NCBI RefSeq assembly: GCF_003473485.1
Contig: NC_053048.1
Coordinates: forward strand, 34,158,755 to 34,222,754
Direction of reading: 5' to 3'
DNA: 64,000 nucleotides
Source: Medicago truncatula
Lineage: Eukaryota > Streptophyta > Magnoliopsida > Fabales > Fabaceae
Both the position numbers and the translations under genes were made by a program. This document shows, one piece after another, positions 1 through 15,070 of the stretch. Each line of letters opens with the position of its first letter. The first letter of the stretch is position 1. The notes under the pieces are model-generated. The model saw only the letters and a list, made by a program, of their open reading frames with translations. It had not been told where the DNA came from and made no database searches.

Positions 1-292
1 TTTTCTCTGTCTTTTCTTTGTCTGCTCTTAGTCTCTCTAGCTTCTTCTTCATAGCGCTCAGCTCCTCCGCAAGCGACGTCTCCAGTGGAGGAGTCACGGT
101 GGCGGTGATGGGACAGTTTTCCTTCTTGATCGGTGTGATTTCAAAACAGGATTGATCAAGCTTGGGTTTGGGCTTTGTGGAAAGGTGGATAGTGAGATCA
201 GCGGGAGTGTTTATGGGCTGAAGTGGTGTCCGGCCAGAGCGTGGCCGGACTTTCGGTGTTCCGGTCGTGGGTGTTTGCATAAGCTGTGCCAT
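1..292 (-). CDS. N-terminal part of a coiled-coil protein, cut by the window edge
   Basis: An open frame starts at the ATG at 290-292 and runs 97 codons to the left edge without a stop. The first residues read MAQLMQTPTTGTPKVRPRSG. The N-terminal 75 residues are rich in Thr, Pro, Lys and Arg and look disordered. From about residue 77 a Lys/Glu/Leu-rich stretch (EELSAMKKKLERLRADKEK) looks like the start of a coiled coil. Base composition is clearly more GC-rich than the AT-rich sequence upstream, which supports real coding. The start is the first ATG after stops. I do not recognise the family; a microtubule- or nucleus-associated coiled-coil protein would fit but is only a guess. Confidence 0.65.
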   Translation of the reverse strand, partial: MAQLMQTPTTGTPKVRPRSGRTPLQPINTPADLTIHLSTKPKPKLDQSCFEITPIKKENCPITATVTPPLETSLAEELSAMKKKLERLRADKEKTEK

Positions 293-1700
293 GTTTAGTT
301 TGGTGTCGTTTAGAAATGAGAAGCGAGAGAATTTGAGAATGGTGAATAAAAAGGTGGTGTGGAAGGTGATGATGTGAGTTTTGAATTTGAAACTAGACAG
401 GCGCTAACGGCTAGTGCTTTTTTGTTTATACAGTTTTTTTGACTTATTAGGCTAATGATTTTTGTGCTTTATAAAATTCCGCATTGGATTCTTGGACGGT
501 TTTTTTTTTTCTTCATTATTTTATTTATATAAATTAGATTAGATTATTAGCTAACATAACTTTAATTAATCCATATTTTGTGTATACTTATTGACAGTGT
601 GTATAAACCTTAAAACAAAGAGAGAAAGAGATTAGTGATGATGTGCTAGGATGAGAGAAATAAAGAGAAAATCAATGGTGTTTGTTTATCAATATTGTTG
701 CTATTATGATATACCACACTTTAATCTAGATTATTTGATTAAGATTGAACGGTTAATTATTTTAGATTTAGAAACAATTACAATTCAAAGTAGAAATCTA
801 AACCATCTAATAGTTGATTGCATGTTGTCAAACTAAACCCAATCCACATCCTAATTGTGAATGCAATAGACTAAACAAATCACATTACAATCCAATTGAT
901 CACCGTGACATTTGATATTTAGTTTGTGTATGAACTAAAAAAAGGACCGACAATGATGCTGTTAGGGGCTCCCTCCCGCTCTTTTTTTTCTTGGGAGAGT
1001 TCCTACTACGGTCTACATCAATGAATAAATTATTTCCCTTTAGGTTGGTCTTTCTCTTTTATAGTGACTTTTTTCCCCGCCTCTTTGAGAGCTCTTTTGC
1101 TCAATATTGCTTTATTTAGGTTTTGATTTGATTTTTTTGAAAGTAGGTTTTGATTTGATGTGAAGTGTATTTGCCGTTTGTATTACTCCTATCTTAACAC
1201 CCTGTGTAACTGTCGTTGGACATTATCTAATTCATTAACTAACCTTTGAATAAAAAATTGTTTATAAGAATTGACACACTACAGAATTTCATCAAATTCC
1301 ACATTGTTACTCCATAAAGAAGCATATATTTATAAAAATAAATACACAAATACCACCCATCTCAAACTATGGGAAATTTTATATTACAAAATACATACCC
1401 AACATTTATTCATCATGGAATAGGCGATACAAGTAAAGGATATTTTTATATATATATAAAAAAATAAATAAAGGTAAAGGACATTAGTAAAATAAATTAA
1501 AAAAACTAATCTAAATAGAATAAACTATAAACTATACAAAATAAAGCTTTCTTCAAAAACAAAAGAAAAGATTACTATCATTTCAATAAAATGTATTTTC
1601 TGTGAAATTTATGAGCAGGGAACCGTTCTGTTTTTTCTCAAAAGAAATTGAGGACTCCATTGCCATAGTTTTAGGAGTATAGAGGCAGAAAACCACAAGA
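293..1700. other. Intergenic AT-rich stretch
   Basis: This is the shared flank between the divergently lying 5' end of the left-edge gene and the 3' end of the PRC-barrel gene. The short open frame at 651-836 has no recognisable features. No RNA gene or structured repeat was seen. Confidence 0.5.
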
Positions 1701-4700
1701 TTAGAGGTAATCCATGGGAAGCTCCCAGTTATCTTCATTATTATCCCACTCTCTTGGATTGGGTTTCTTTCTTCCAAAACCTTTCCTTCTCCTTGAAACA
1801 CGACCATATGTTGCAGATTGTTCATATTCATAATCTTCGACATCATCCGCCGAGATTCCCACATTCTGGTTGCCCAAAAAGCCCTGGTGAAGGAAATTAG
1901 GAAGTTTTATGATCAGATAGACAATAAATGAGTTGTTACCAAAACGCTAAAAGGATGCCTGGAATTATTTATCTATTTGTAATGGGAAACCGCACTGCTC
2001 AGCAAGTTTTCCCCGCTGAATTCCAAATCATATTCCAGAATGAATAGGGAAAAGAATGATTCTAGAAAGATGGTGTCAACTATTTCAGATGAAAATGAAC
2101 AAATCCGACCAGGAATATAATTAGACGACTAAATAAAAATATGGAGTTCGTATGCCATAAGCAGGGGAAATGAAAATAAGGTATCCTATATTTCCATGCA
2201 TAAACACTATTAAAAAGCATGATCTTATGTTGTTATATTTGTGTATCTATCATGACAATTGGAAATAATGGGTGTGAAATAATGTATAACTAGTCATTTC
2301 AGCCAATTTTAGCTTATTTGATTAATTTATTAGCTTGCTTGACAAAAGTAGAGGTAAGTAGTGCGAACATGTTCTTTTATATACGAAATTATAGCTTATA
2401 TAAATCAACCAAAATATAAGAAACTTTAGCCTATATAAATCAACTAAAATATAAAGCTTATATAAATCAACTAAAACATTAAAAAAAAGTATAAGCATGT
2501 TCTTTTATATCATTTCCCAGTTAATCTTACGAAACACTTCTTATTCAATACGCTATTTTAACACTGTCTAGCTTTTAGCTAAAAATGATTCAACTAGCTT
2601 ATCAGCTGCTTTTTACCTGGGCAACCTAATCTGGAGAGAGGAATTCATAGACAAAAAATTTCAGCAGCTAAAAAAATAATAGAAGCAACCGACCAAGAAA
2701 ACCTGTCACTTGGCAGTTTTACTTTTGAACTAAATTTACCTTGGAAAGCCTTTGTATTCGTAAAGCTGCAGCTTCATGTACAACAACAGCATCAGACACT
2801 ACTTCAAGTACATCCTCAACCATCAAAGAGTAGGTACTCACCTAAAATAATTAAATAGAAAAAAATATTGAAGAATGAAGGTAGCAAGTTGTGAATTACT
2901 TCAAATTTGTTTTTTATCCATGAAACAAATATATTCTGCAAGTCATACAACAGCCCCTAGTTTTTTTCAGCTGCAACTACAACTGCAGGTTTTGTGTGAA
3001 CAGGTATACATATTTAATATTTTTAACCCCAAAATTTGAAATGCTGGCTGAGGGATGGCCAAAAGAATGCCCACTGTGATGCCATAAAATATAACAGTGA
3101 CGCATCGCATACACATTGTCTTTTTTTTGGTATGTCACATTTTGTCATTTTAACAAACAGTGAGTTAACACGGATGAATTGAATTCAGGCCACTTTTGAT
3201 TATAAAGGACCAAATTGCAAAATTTCACCCACAAGGGACTAAATGGAAAGCGAGGCCAAAACAGGAATTTCGCCTAATTTCTATTAGCTAGCTTTTGTTG
3301 AGTGAGATTTAGCCGTGGTAAGAATTTCCATTTATTAAAGGGTCATATTATAATTGTACTATTTTTTGAGAGATCTCCCATTTCCTCCTTTCTTCCAATA
3401 ATGCATGAGTCGGATACATATTTCCAATTACATTGACAAAACTTGCATGCAATATGTATTAACTAATGACCTTGCAAAGAAGCAACCACTTACCAAACTT
3501 GATGGAATGATGGATAATCCAAATGAGTCTATCTCAAGTTCTTCAACAGCACCTGAATTGATGCTGAAATTGTATCCACGCACCTAAGAGTTAAGATTTT
3601 CATAATTATATGATTAGATTATAGATAAATAAACCAGTAAATATATGTACACAACATGGTGCAAGAAACAAATATTCACCTTTCCGATATTTCGTAGAGA
3701 GGGTGTTACAACTCTGTATCCAACCTAGCAAATGCAAACAAATTAAGAAATCTAGTAATTTCTATAAACTTGAGAGAAGTGGTAATGAAGCCAAGGTTGA
3801 CACCCAAAAAATCCACGGAATTACTTCCTATGATGATTAATTGAAAAGAGTGAAAGAAATGGTTGCTATTTAAAATCATATAAAGTACTGGAAATCTGGA
3901 TAAAAGTGAGGAAAATCGTAATTTCTACTAGTGACCACTTTCCGATTTTCATATGGATAAAATTTAACTGGTCACAACTAGTCGTGTATCTTAACCAGAA
4001 ATAAGATGCCTTCAGTTTACTAAGTACTTGAATCAACTATCATTTACAACATGACTATTTGCAATAATGACTCGCTAAAATCTGGAAATGGTTCCACCAA
4101 CATTTCTTTTGTTTGTAATATACGTACTGGTTTCAAGCTACTTAGCCAATGACCAACAAATACTTCTTGTATAAATTTGTAACAATTTACTGCAACTTTG
4201 GTTAATAATATTGTTTTTAACCTCCCTCCACGTGCCCCTCTCTGGCTCTCTCCACAGTAATGCTATACCTTACAGCATTAAGACTGAGACTGTGTACTTG
4301 CTAAAGTCCATATGCCAGTTTAATTGCTCAATGACTTCCCTCTTCACCAAGAAAAAAAATCATAATTTCAAGCTACCTAACAAGTCAAATGAAAAATTCA
4401 TTCAAGTTTCCAAGTGTAGGGAAGCACTCTAATTCCTGATAGGATACTGACTTAGGCCCTAAACCCAACATTTGGACAGCACAAAGAAGTTAGAGGGTGA
4501 AAGTCAGTTATTAGTTAGTTAGTTGTGTTATGTTGTAAGGAGCCTTGTCACGTGAATAATGGTTATATAGAAAGGTAGTGTCATGAGGAGGTTATCATAC
4601 TTTTGGCATTCAGTTTTACAGTTTTGACTAGGCAGAGGGTGTTCACCTTCTGTAGGAGCTTTCCTCTTTGGGCTTATAGGGGGGGAACTCTTGTGATCAA

Positions 4701-7700
4701 TGATCATTCTCATTTAGTAAATAATACACCCATTTTATATCATTCTGTTCTTGGGTTTCTAGAAACTCCGCTATCCACTCCTAGTGTTTTCTATAAAATA
4801 AAATCCTATGCTGCCACAGGAATAGGATAACTAATGTGAGAAAGTGAGAGTATATTGAACACATTCAAATAAGATTTTAACATATGGACTTAAATATTTA
4901 CTTCCTCGTGAAATCCATAAATAAACAACAAACAGCATCAGATCATGTTACGGATGCTGGTCCAACCAGGTGCCAAGTGTTATAGCTATAAGTATCCGAA
5001 AAGGAATTACTGTTATGCCACCTTCTTTGTTACTTTATTTGTCACTGGTTTTTCTAGAGGTTACTTTTTTCTAGTTTAAAGGGAAACAGTTGTAATTGTT
5101 CAATCAAGGCAAGGTTAAATTTTGCTCTCACATTCCTACAGAGGGCAACTAGGTTCTATAAAACTCCTACCATGGTGGGGTCCAGAAAAGAGTTGAACCC
5201 ACTGCAGATCACACTCCTACTGGGGAACAAAATAATATTGTTGAGTATCAGGGTCTTATTATAGATATCTTAGGGTTCTCTCTACCCCAAACAAGTCTAT
5301 CTAATTCTATTCAAGCAAAAATGCGAAGGTAGGAAAACAAAGCATTTAGACATTTTCTTTGAGAGTGATTAAGATATTGCATTGCCTGTGACATTATCCA
5401 TTAGAATAGTACAGTTGCAGATCATATCGGATGTTATGTTCACATAATTTACAAACCATGGGAAGAAAATATGTGGATATAAGCCTTGATACTTTGAACA
5501 ATATTAAGTTTCGGCTTAAATATGCTTTTCATCCCTGCAATTATAGGCCGCTTGATTTTTCATCCCTGAGCTTACTAATCCTCCTATTTTGCCCCTGTAA
5601 TTACTAATCATTTGAAAGTTCGTCCCTCTTCCCGGATAATCACTGCCACGTCATCAAATTAGCAAAATGGCATGGGAATTGACAAAAATACCCCTGGCTT
5701 ATTTTTAAAAATTTAAAAATCTGAAAATAATTTTAAAAAATAAAAAAAATTTAAAAAAATATAATTTTTTGAAATATGAAAAAAATATAAAATTATATAA
5801 TTTTTTAAAATCTGAATATATAATTTCAAAAATTATTAAAAAATCTGATTTTTTTAAAAATCATAATAATAATTTCGAAAAAATTTACGATTATATAATT
5901 TTAAAAAATATATTTTTTGAAATATGAAAAAAAAATGGAAAATTATATATTTTTTTTAAAATCAGAATATATAATTTCGAAAATTATTAAAAAATCTGAT
6001 TTTTTTTAAAAATCAGAATATTAATTTCGAAAAAATCTGATTATATATTTTTTAAAATTATGTGAAAAATTATTTCATTTTTTTTCGAAAAAGTTATTTT
6101 CAAAATATTTTTAGAATTTTTTTATTTTTTAAAATTATTTTCAGATTTTTTAATTTATAAAAACAATTTTCAGAATTTTAAAAATAAGCCATGGGTATTT
6201 TTGTCAATTCCCATGCCATTTTGCTAATTTGATGACGTGGTAGTGATTATCCAGGAAGAGGGACGAACTTTCAAATGATTAGTAATTACAGGGGCAAAAT
6301 GGAAGGATTAGTAAGGTCAGGGATGAAAAATCAAACGGCCTATAATTACAGGGATGAAAAACATATTTAAGCCTTAAGTTTCTTTCTAAGGCATGATGTC
6401 AGTCTTGCATAAAACATGACTATCTTACTTTGTTTCAGCAAAAAATCAAAGTTTTGAACATAATATTAAAGATGTCTTTCTATCCCTGTTCGGGCAAACT
6501 ATATGAATGAACTCCTCCAATAAATCATATAAAAAAGTTAATTCACAAGAAACAGTAAATCATACCAGAGTCTCCAATCCAATCATATTATATTCGTTGT
6601 CTATAACACTTTCATCCGGAACAAGGACAACATCCCCAACCTAACAAAGGAACATGCAAAAAACTCAAGAAGTTACTTCCTGTCAAACCATTTTATTACT
6701 ACGAGTTCCATGCAACCACAAGAGTAAGTTTGTTTGGATTAGCACTTGTGAGATTCCCTTCCAAAAAAAAAAAAAAAGCACTTGTGAGATTGTTTGTGAG
6801 AGCTTATAGCAATAACTTACGATATGTCTATAAACTGTTTTGGGTTTATTTCCATAAGCTATCCATGATAGCTTATGAAAATAACTTATAGCTTATATGG
6901 AAACAGTTTGACTTCGTTTTATCCTTTGTTATAGAAATAGCTTATACATAAACACTTATATAATAAACATTTATGCTATAAGCACCTAATTAAGTTGTTT
7001 ATCCAAACAGTGTCAAGCCAAGTTGCAAATTTTCCATCAGAAGTAGAACATAATGCATTGGAAATTTCAAGCAAAACAATTTTCAACCCTCCTCCCACAA
7101 CAAAAAGCACACACCTATAATTAACATTAACATGTTTCTGACCTAAGTGATTATCCTTGGTATCATTGCAGTCAAAAGAACTCCCAAAAAGTATTATAAA
7201 CTGAAGCAAGCATGTAGACATTATCGGTCTTAATTTAGTAAAAAAAAACTAGTCTTTCCTAATTCCAAACTTGTTATACCTGACTGATATCCTCAAGAAA
7301 GAATTTTTCTGAATCCCCAGAAAGCAAGTTTGATCTCACCTCTACAAACAAGACCATCCACTGAAATTGAAATTCAACCAATCATAAAAACAAACAAAAC
7401 AATCCAAATAAATTCCAAAAAACAAAACTTTAACAAACAAAGAAAGAAAGTGCTGTTATCTTACAGAGGTAGTGTCCACCCAAAGCTGTGAGACAAATCC
7501 CAAACTAAGAGCAGATTGAATACTAATCACCTGCTTCGCCAACAAATTCGACCTTCTAATCACTTGTTTACCTCTTCTTAATCTCAAATTACCACCAAAT
7601 TTCTCAACTTTGTCATTTATTCTCAAATCAACCCCATCCCTATCTTCATCTCCATCACCCTGAACTCGAATCAATTCATCTTCTCCCAATTCAGTCCCAC

Positions 7701-8067
7701 TATTTCCACTTCCCTTATCATCATTTTCATCTATTTCAAAAAATGGGATAGACCCATCAGTTTCATTGGACAAACCCTCCAACTCTAACCCGAAATTGTT
7801 CTCCTTTGAGTCCTCAAATTGAAGTTCGTCGTAAAAGCTATGACCCCTTGATGGTGGACCCTGCTTTCCATTGGACCTCGAGCTCAAAGCTGAGGAAACA
7901 CTGTTGTTGCCACTGGTTTTGGAGAGTTTGGGAGAAAAGGGGGAAAAGGAAATTGAGCTGAATTGGGTTCTGGTTGATGATGAAGTTGGGTGTGAATTGA
8001 GAAAGGGGAACAATGGAGACTCTGTAGCTGAAATGGAAAGTGGGTTTATAGCGAGAAAATCAGTCAT
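1701..8067 (-). CDS. Chloroplast protein with PRC-barrel-like repeats, 392 aa, seven exons
   Basis: Exons in order of transcription are 7465-8067, 7280-7360, 6566-6640, 3680-3724, 3494-3583, 2740-2841 and 1701-1883. They sum to 1179 nt with a TAA stop, and every intron is GT-AG in phase 0. The start is the ATG at 8065-8067 (MTDFLAINPLSISATE). The first 40 residues are Ser/Thr-rich and poor in acidic residues, like a chloroplast transit peptide; an acidic linker follows. Exons 1 (end) to 3 encode a beta-rich module (GFVSQLWVDTTSWMVLFVEV) and exons 4-6 a second one (VGYRVVTPSLRNIGKVRGY). Both resemble the PRC-barrel fold of cyanobacterial and plant plastid proteins. The last exon is basic, then acidic, ending in WELPMDYL. 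The exact role is not known to me; thylakoid or assembly functions are inference. A frame at 1583-1864 overlapping the last exon is the wrong frame. Confidence 0.85.
5513..6373. mobile_element. Mutator-like foldback element with perfect 9-bp target duplication
   Basis: The element has long terminal inverted repeats of about 195 bp. The left end starts ggcttaaatatg and the right end is its reverse complement, catatttaagcc. The flanks are an identical 9-bp duplication, ttaagtttc, at 5504-5512 and 6374-6382. Nine-base duplications are the hallmark of Mutator-like (MULE) transposition. The centre is extremely AT-rich, palindromic and non-coding, so the element is non-autonomous. It lies in the 2.8-kb intron 3 of the PRC-barrel gene. 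Confidence 0.9.
6727..7014. repeat. MITE-like 'gtttggat ... atccaaac' element
   Basis: A roughly 285-bp block begins gtttgtttggat and ends gtttatccaaacag, giving short inverted ends. It is full of cttat/ataag words. Closely related blocks occur at 19325-19580, 21095-21420, 21855-22085, 33640-33960, 42885-43190 and 43620-43880, and a fragment at 52679-52735. It lies in intron 2 of the PRC-barrel gene. The superfamily (hAT or other) is not determined. Confidence 0.6.
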
Positions 8068-10281
8068 GGTGAGGAAGAGCACAACACCAGGTGGTGCAGA
8101 GGTAGATTACTATCTTGCTGCATGAAACTCTACTGCGTGATAATTAAGTGACTTTGGAGCTTAAAAATGCAATGGGATTTTTTTCCTCAGAAATAAGAAA
8201 TTATATCAATTTTTCATAAAATCAATTTCACAAATTAAGAAATGTAATTATATTTTATTTTATGAAAAATATCATTATGAATTGAGAGAATTGAAAAAAT
8301 TTAAGTAATCAATAGTAAACGACCACAACGAAAAAATAAGCACTGATGATTAATTGATAAGATGACATATAATTTGAGACAATCAAATGATATATAATTT
8401 GGGATGAAAATATTGATTTCATTAAAGAATGTCTATCAATAAATTGGCAAATAATTATTTTGATCTTGAATGTGTAACAAATAGACACAATAGTAATCAT
8501 TCGATGTATCAAATAGTCACTAATTATGAAGTGCGTTAATCAAAGATACTTATTGATGTTAAAATTCTCTATTAATAATTTGTCATCAATCCTTCATTAT
8601 GCTCGTTGTCGTATTAATCCCTATAAGTATTTATTCATTGTCATATCAATATCTTTACAAGAAAAGAGTTATTATGCGTAATAAAAAATTATTTTAATGT
8701 CACATACTGTTTTAATTAACAAAATGCAAAATCAAATATTATTTTGAATTTTCAATATAGTGAGGGATTATGATGGCTACTCCTTGCACATTTATAGAAT
8801 AATATGACTATTTGTCACCAATAAATAAAAAATACAATGGATTGAAGTATCTTCAATCCGTATGCAATATGATTATGAAGAATATGTTTACTTAAATAAT
8901 AAACAGTTTGTTTGGTTCCGCGCTTAGCATGCAAAAAATTTAAACGATAAAAAATATACATTAAAATTAATACAGTTCATGATAATAGATTTGACATAGA
9001 CGATAAATTGTTGATAATTGCTCGGTTCTCAATATAATTTTTTTTAAACAAACCTTAATGGAATATATTAACACCAACAAGGTGGTCTCTTTAGCACAAA
9101 GGCGTACCAAAAAAGACCACTAAAGCTTACAATAAGTCAGTCGCAACAAGAGACAAAAATGGGACTTATCAGTCACTAAAGCTAAAGCTTATAATCGGAT
9201 TTTTTTTATTTTTTAAAATTATTTCAGATTTTTTAATTTAAAAAATAATTTTCAGAATTTTAAAAATGTTTTTAAAAATTTAATATTATGTGGCATGTCA
9301 CGCCAACGCCATGTTGCACAGTCAGCAACTGCCACGTGGCAAATAACATGCCAAGTCAGATCTGAAGTGCAGTCAGGGACCTTTTTCAAACAATTTTTTT
9401 TTTGCAAGGACGTTTTTCAATTTTTTTTTTGCAGGGATGAAAATCAAAACGCGCCCAAATGACGGGGACGAAAGCATATTTAAGCCTTAATATTAATTTG
9501 ATTTTGATTAAAAATTACAGATATAAATAATATACATTTTGCACTTTCATATTTTTATTGGTGTAAACCGAGTATCCTCTGCACGGAGATTAATCCCTCA
9601 AGCATCGTGAGACCCAAATCGATGGAAAGCTCTCCCCAAGAGTTTTAACGCTGCTGCATGCCCATGGCTGGATTTAAACTCAGGACCTTGGTTAAGCTAG
9701 AAGAGACTTGTGTCATCTCATCTAAACCTTTGTTACACTTTTTTTTAAAGATAAAGAATTTTTTTTTGACATATACCCATATCGTGTTTGACTGTTGTAA
9801 CAAAAAAAAATATTGTGTTTGATTGTTTGTTACATTATATTTTGTGTGGCAATAAAAAAATAAATATTGTGTTTGTGACACTTTTTTTAATATTTGAATT
9901 TACTTTCATCCATTATCTTTTTTAAACGATAAGAAAAAATCGGACACATACATTTTGTTTTAATATTTGAATTTAATCTTATCTATTTGTTACATGTGCG
10001 GTTGTATTGAAAGTTAAGAGTAATTTTGCAAAGAGAAAAAATCAACCTAAAAGAGCCAAAGAAATTATTTTCCTTACATATAGTATAGACATCGTTTGTA
10101 ATTTACCCACAAATTTATATAAAATATTATTGATAATCCACATATTTTAAAAAACGGAAATATAGATACAATAGATAATAGATAATACAAATTCCTTAAT
10201 TTCAATATTAAAAAACAAAATTCTTTACCACCAAAAAAAAAAAAACAAAATTCTTTAATTTTCCGTCCAACATTTTATTTT
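8068..10281. other. Intergenic AT-rich stretch with decayed repeats
   Basis: This stretch lies upstream of the PRC-barrel gene and contains no supported gene. It holds a decayed Mutator-type end (9195-9486). At about 9550-9735 is a stretch with a degenerate tRNA B-box-like word (ggatttaaactcagg), which could be an old SINE-type repeat but is not firmly assigned. Confidence 0.5.
9195..9486. mobile_element. Truncated relative of the 5513-6373 Mutator-like element
   Basis: The right end reads catatttaagcc, and an internal stretch (tttttaatttaaaaaataattttcag) matches the core of the 5513 element. The middle contains the gccacgtggc palindrome seen in related elements. The left terminus cannot be found, so the copy is truncated. 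Confidence 0.55.
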
Positions 10282-10632
10282 CGGTTAATATATGTTTATT
10301 CCTCTGTAATATTGGCGATTTTCGGTTTACTCCCTTGTAAAAAAATTGTTTAGATTTCAACCATGTAATTTGAAGATTTTTGATTTTGGATCTTCATGAA
10401 TTTTGACTGTACAAAATTGGTGATATGGCAAAGAGAGAAACTAAAATATCGATGATATGATTGATAGGGGTAAACTGAAATTCTCTCAAATTATAGAGGG
10501 TAAAAGTATCTTAAATTTTTTAATTTAATGCCATGAAGATCCAAAATAAAAAAAATCTTCAAATTATCGCGTTGAAATCTAAACAATTTTTTTTACAAAA
10601 GGTTAACCGGAAATCACAACATATATTAACCC
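10282..10632. mobile_element. Mutator-like MITE with 9-bp target duplication
   Basis: A 351-bp foldback element with ends ggttaatatatg and catatattaacc, and inverted repeats of about 110 bp (gttaat...ggatcttcatg and its complement). The flanks are ttttatttt at 10273-10281 and 10633-10641. It has no coding capacity. It sits about 700 bp upstream of the S6K transcript. Confidence 0.8.
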
Positions 10633-11080
10633 TTTTATTTTTGACGGAATTTTGATCCACATTTATTTAGTCAATCATTTGTGTCAATATTCTCCCCTCT
10701 ATTTATGTAAACAAAATCCAAAGTACACCACACTAACCATCCAGTTAGCAAAAGAAAAAACAAAGAGCATATTCGCATCCTCAATTCGAAAGTGAAGGAG
10801 AGTCCACGAAATCAAGTGGAACCAACTCACACCCCATTCATATCACGCCACGTATCACAAAAAAAGATAACCATCAAAATAGAACAGAACATGTTTTACT
10901 TTATTTATTAAGTGGCGACGCGATTTCTTTTCCCACAAAACCACATTCCTTAAAATACTCGAAGCGTTCTCTTCCCCGCAACCTTCCCTGGTAACATCGC
11001 AACCCCTCTTTCTTCTAAATTTTATTTTTTTCATTGCCCTTATATCAGTCAAAGTTTCGATTTTTATTCTCAGCACGTAG

Positions 11081-11882
11081 GTTAGTTTCTTTAATTTCAA
11101 TTGGGTTTCTCTCAATTTTCTGTTTTGTTTGATTATTTATTTATTGTTTCAGGATAACAAACAAGTTTTTGTGTTTTCCGATCTGAAATTCTGTTTTTTT
11201 TTTTTGTATTTGATCTGTGATATTGTTGTTTTATTATTGTTTTTGATTCCTTTATTGTCAAAGTAACTTTTTTTAACTGTTTTATTAAGAACTAAAATTT
11301 GAATGAATTATGAATCTCTGTTGGTGGTTTGTTTTCTTCATGGTAATCATGTATGTGATTGGTGGTTTCATGATTGAATTGCAAATGCAACCCTAGTACC
11401 CAATTTGTTGTAGTTTTGTGAACTAAATTCACCAACAAAAAATAGATTTGATGATTAAATAGACTACCTATAAACAGATTTGAGGACGTGTTTGCAATTT
11501 CAATATGTGCAGCGTCTCACATATTCATGAACCAAAATGGTTATCTACTAAATATCTGTTTTTTGGTAGTCTATTTAATCCTCGAATATATTTTTTGTTG
11601 GTTAATCTAGTTTGCCAAACTAATAACATATTAGGTATTAGGGATGTGTTTGCAATTTTGATACATTTAGAGACTATAGTGACGGCGCCGCACAAATTCA
11701 GAGACCACAGTGGTTGTTTGCTCGGCTTTGATTTTTGTTCTTGTGAGCTATTAAGTGTTTGTGATGTTTTATTTATGACAGTGCTATTATGGTTTTATAC
11801 ATGATGATTAGATTGTATTCAAGTTCTCCTGTTTTGTTTTTTCATTTTGTTTCCTTTTTTTTTTGGTTGAATTGAAATGCAG
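11081..11882 (+). promoter_or_regulatory. Intron in the 5' leader of S6K
   Basis: A plausible donor (cacgtag|gttagt) and acceptor (gaaatgcag|attg) remove about 800 nt of T-rich sequence between a short first leader exon and the leader exon holding the upstream ORF. Long leader introns near the cap often raise expression in plants. Inside lies a foldback sequence at 11421-11615. The donor is the best of several possible, so the left boundary is less certain than the right. Confidence 0.6.
11421..11615. repeat. Foldback sequence in the S6K leader intron
   Basis: About 49 bp at 11421-11470 (ttaaatagactacc end) recurs in inverted orientation at 11564-11612 (ggtagtctatttaa start), around a 90-bp loop. 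It looks like a small MITE. No clean target duplication was seen. Confidence 0.6.
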
Positions 11883-11901
11883 ATTGTCAATTCGGATCTT
11901 C

Positions 11902-12102
11902 ATGAGTTCAACAACCACTGGAGCATACTTGGTTTCCTGCTATTCGGGAAACAAGAACAACGGCCTCTTCTGCTGGATTTTGATCTGCCTGCTACCAAAG
12001 TTCCTTGGAACTGCATTTGCCTACATCAACTTCCTCCTCATTCAATCCGTTGATAGGAGTCCATCAGCAGTGAGGGTGCTCTTCGGTCCGATTAACCTAT
12101 AG
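11902..12102 (+). CDS. Upstream ORF (66 aa) in the S6K leader
   Basis: This is the first ATG in the second leader exon. It opens a 66-codon frame that stops 65 nt before the main start codon. The start context (ttcATGa) is weak, so leaky scanning is likely. The predicted peptide has a hydrophobic middle (GLFCWILICLLPKFL, then FAYINFLLI). Its length and defined stop suggest a possible translational control element for the S6K mRNA. I do not know of a matching conserved upstream-peptide family, and the reading could be incidental. Confidence 0.4.
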   Translation: MSSTTTGAYLVSCYSGNKNNGLFCWILICLLPKFLGTAFAYINFLLIQSVDRSPSAVRVLFGPINL

Positions 12103-12167
12103 TTATTTACTAGTTTGGTCATCAGCATCGTTAGAGATTAGATCCTTTTTTCGTTGAGTGGTGAAAT

Positions 12168-15070
<2,903 letters not shown>

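Noticed and set aside
1583..1864. 93-codon frame on the minus strand
   Set aside because: It overlaps the true last exon of the PRC-barrel gene in another frame; the spliced frame ends at the TAA at 1701-1703.
7871..8125. 84-codon frame on the plus strand
   Set aside because: Antisense shadow of exon 1 of the PRC-barrel gene.
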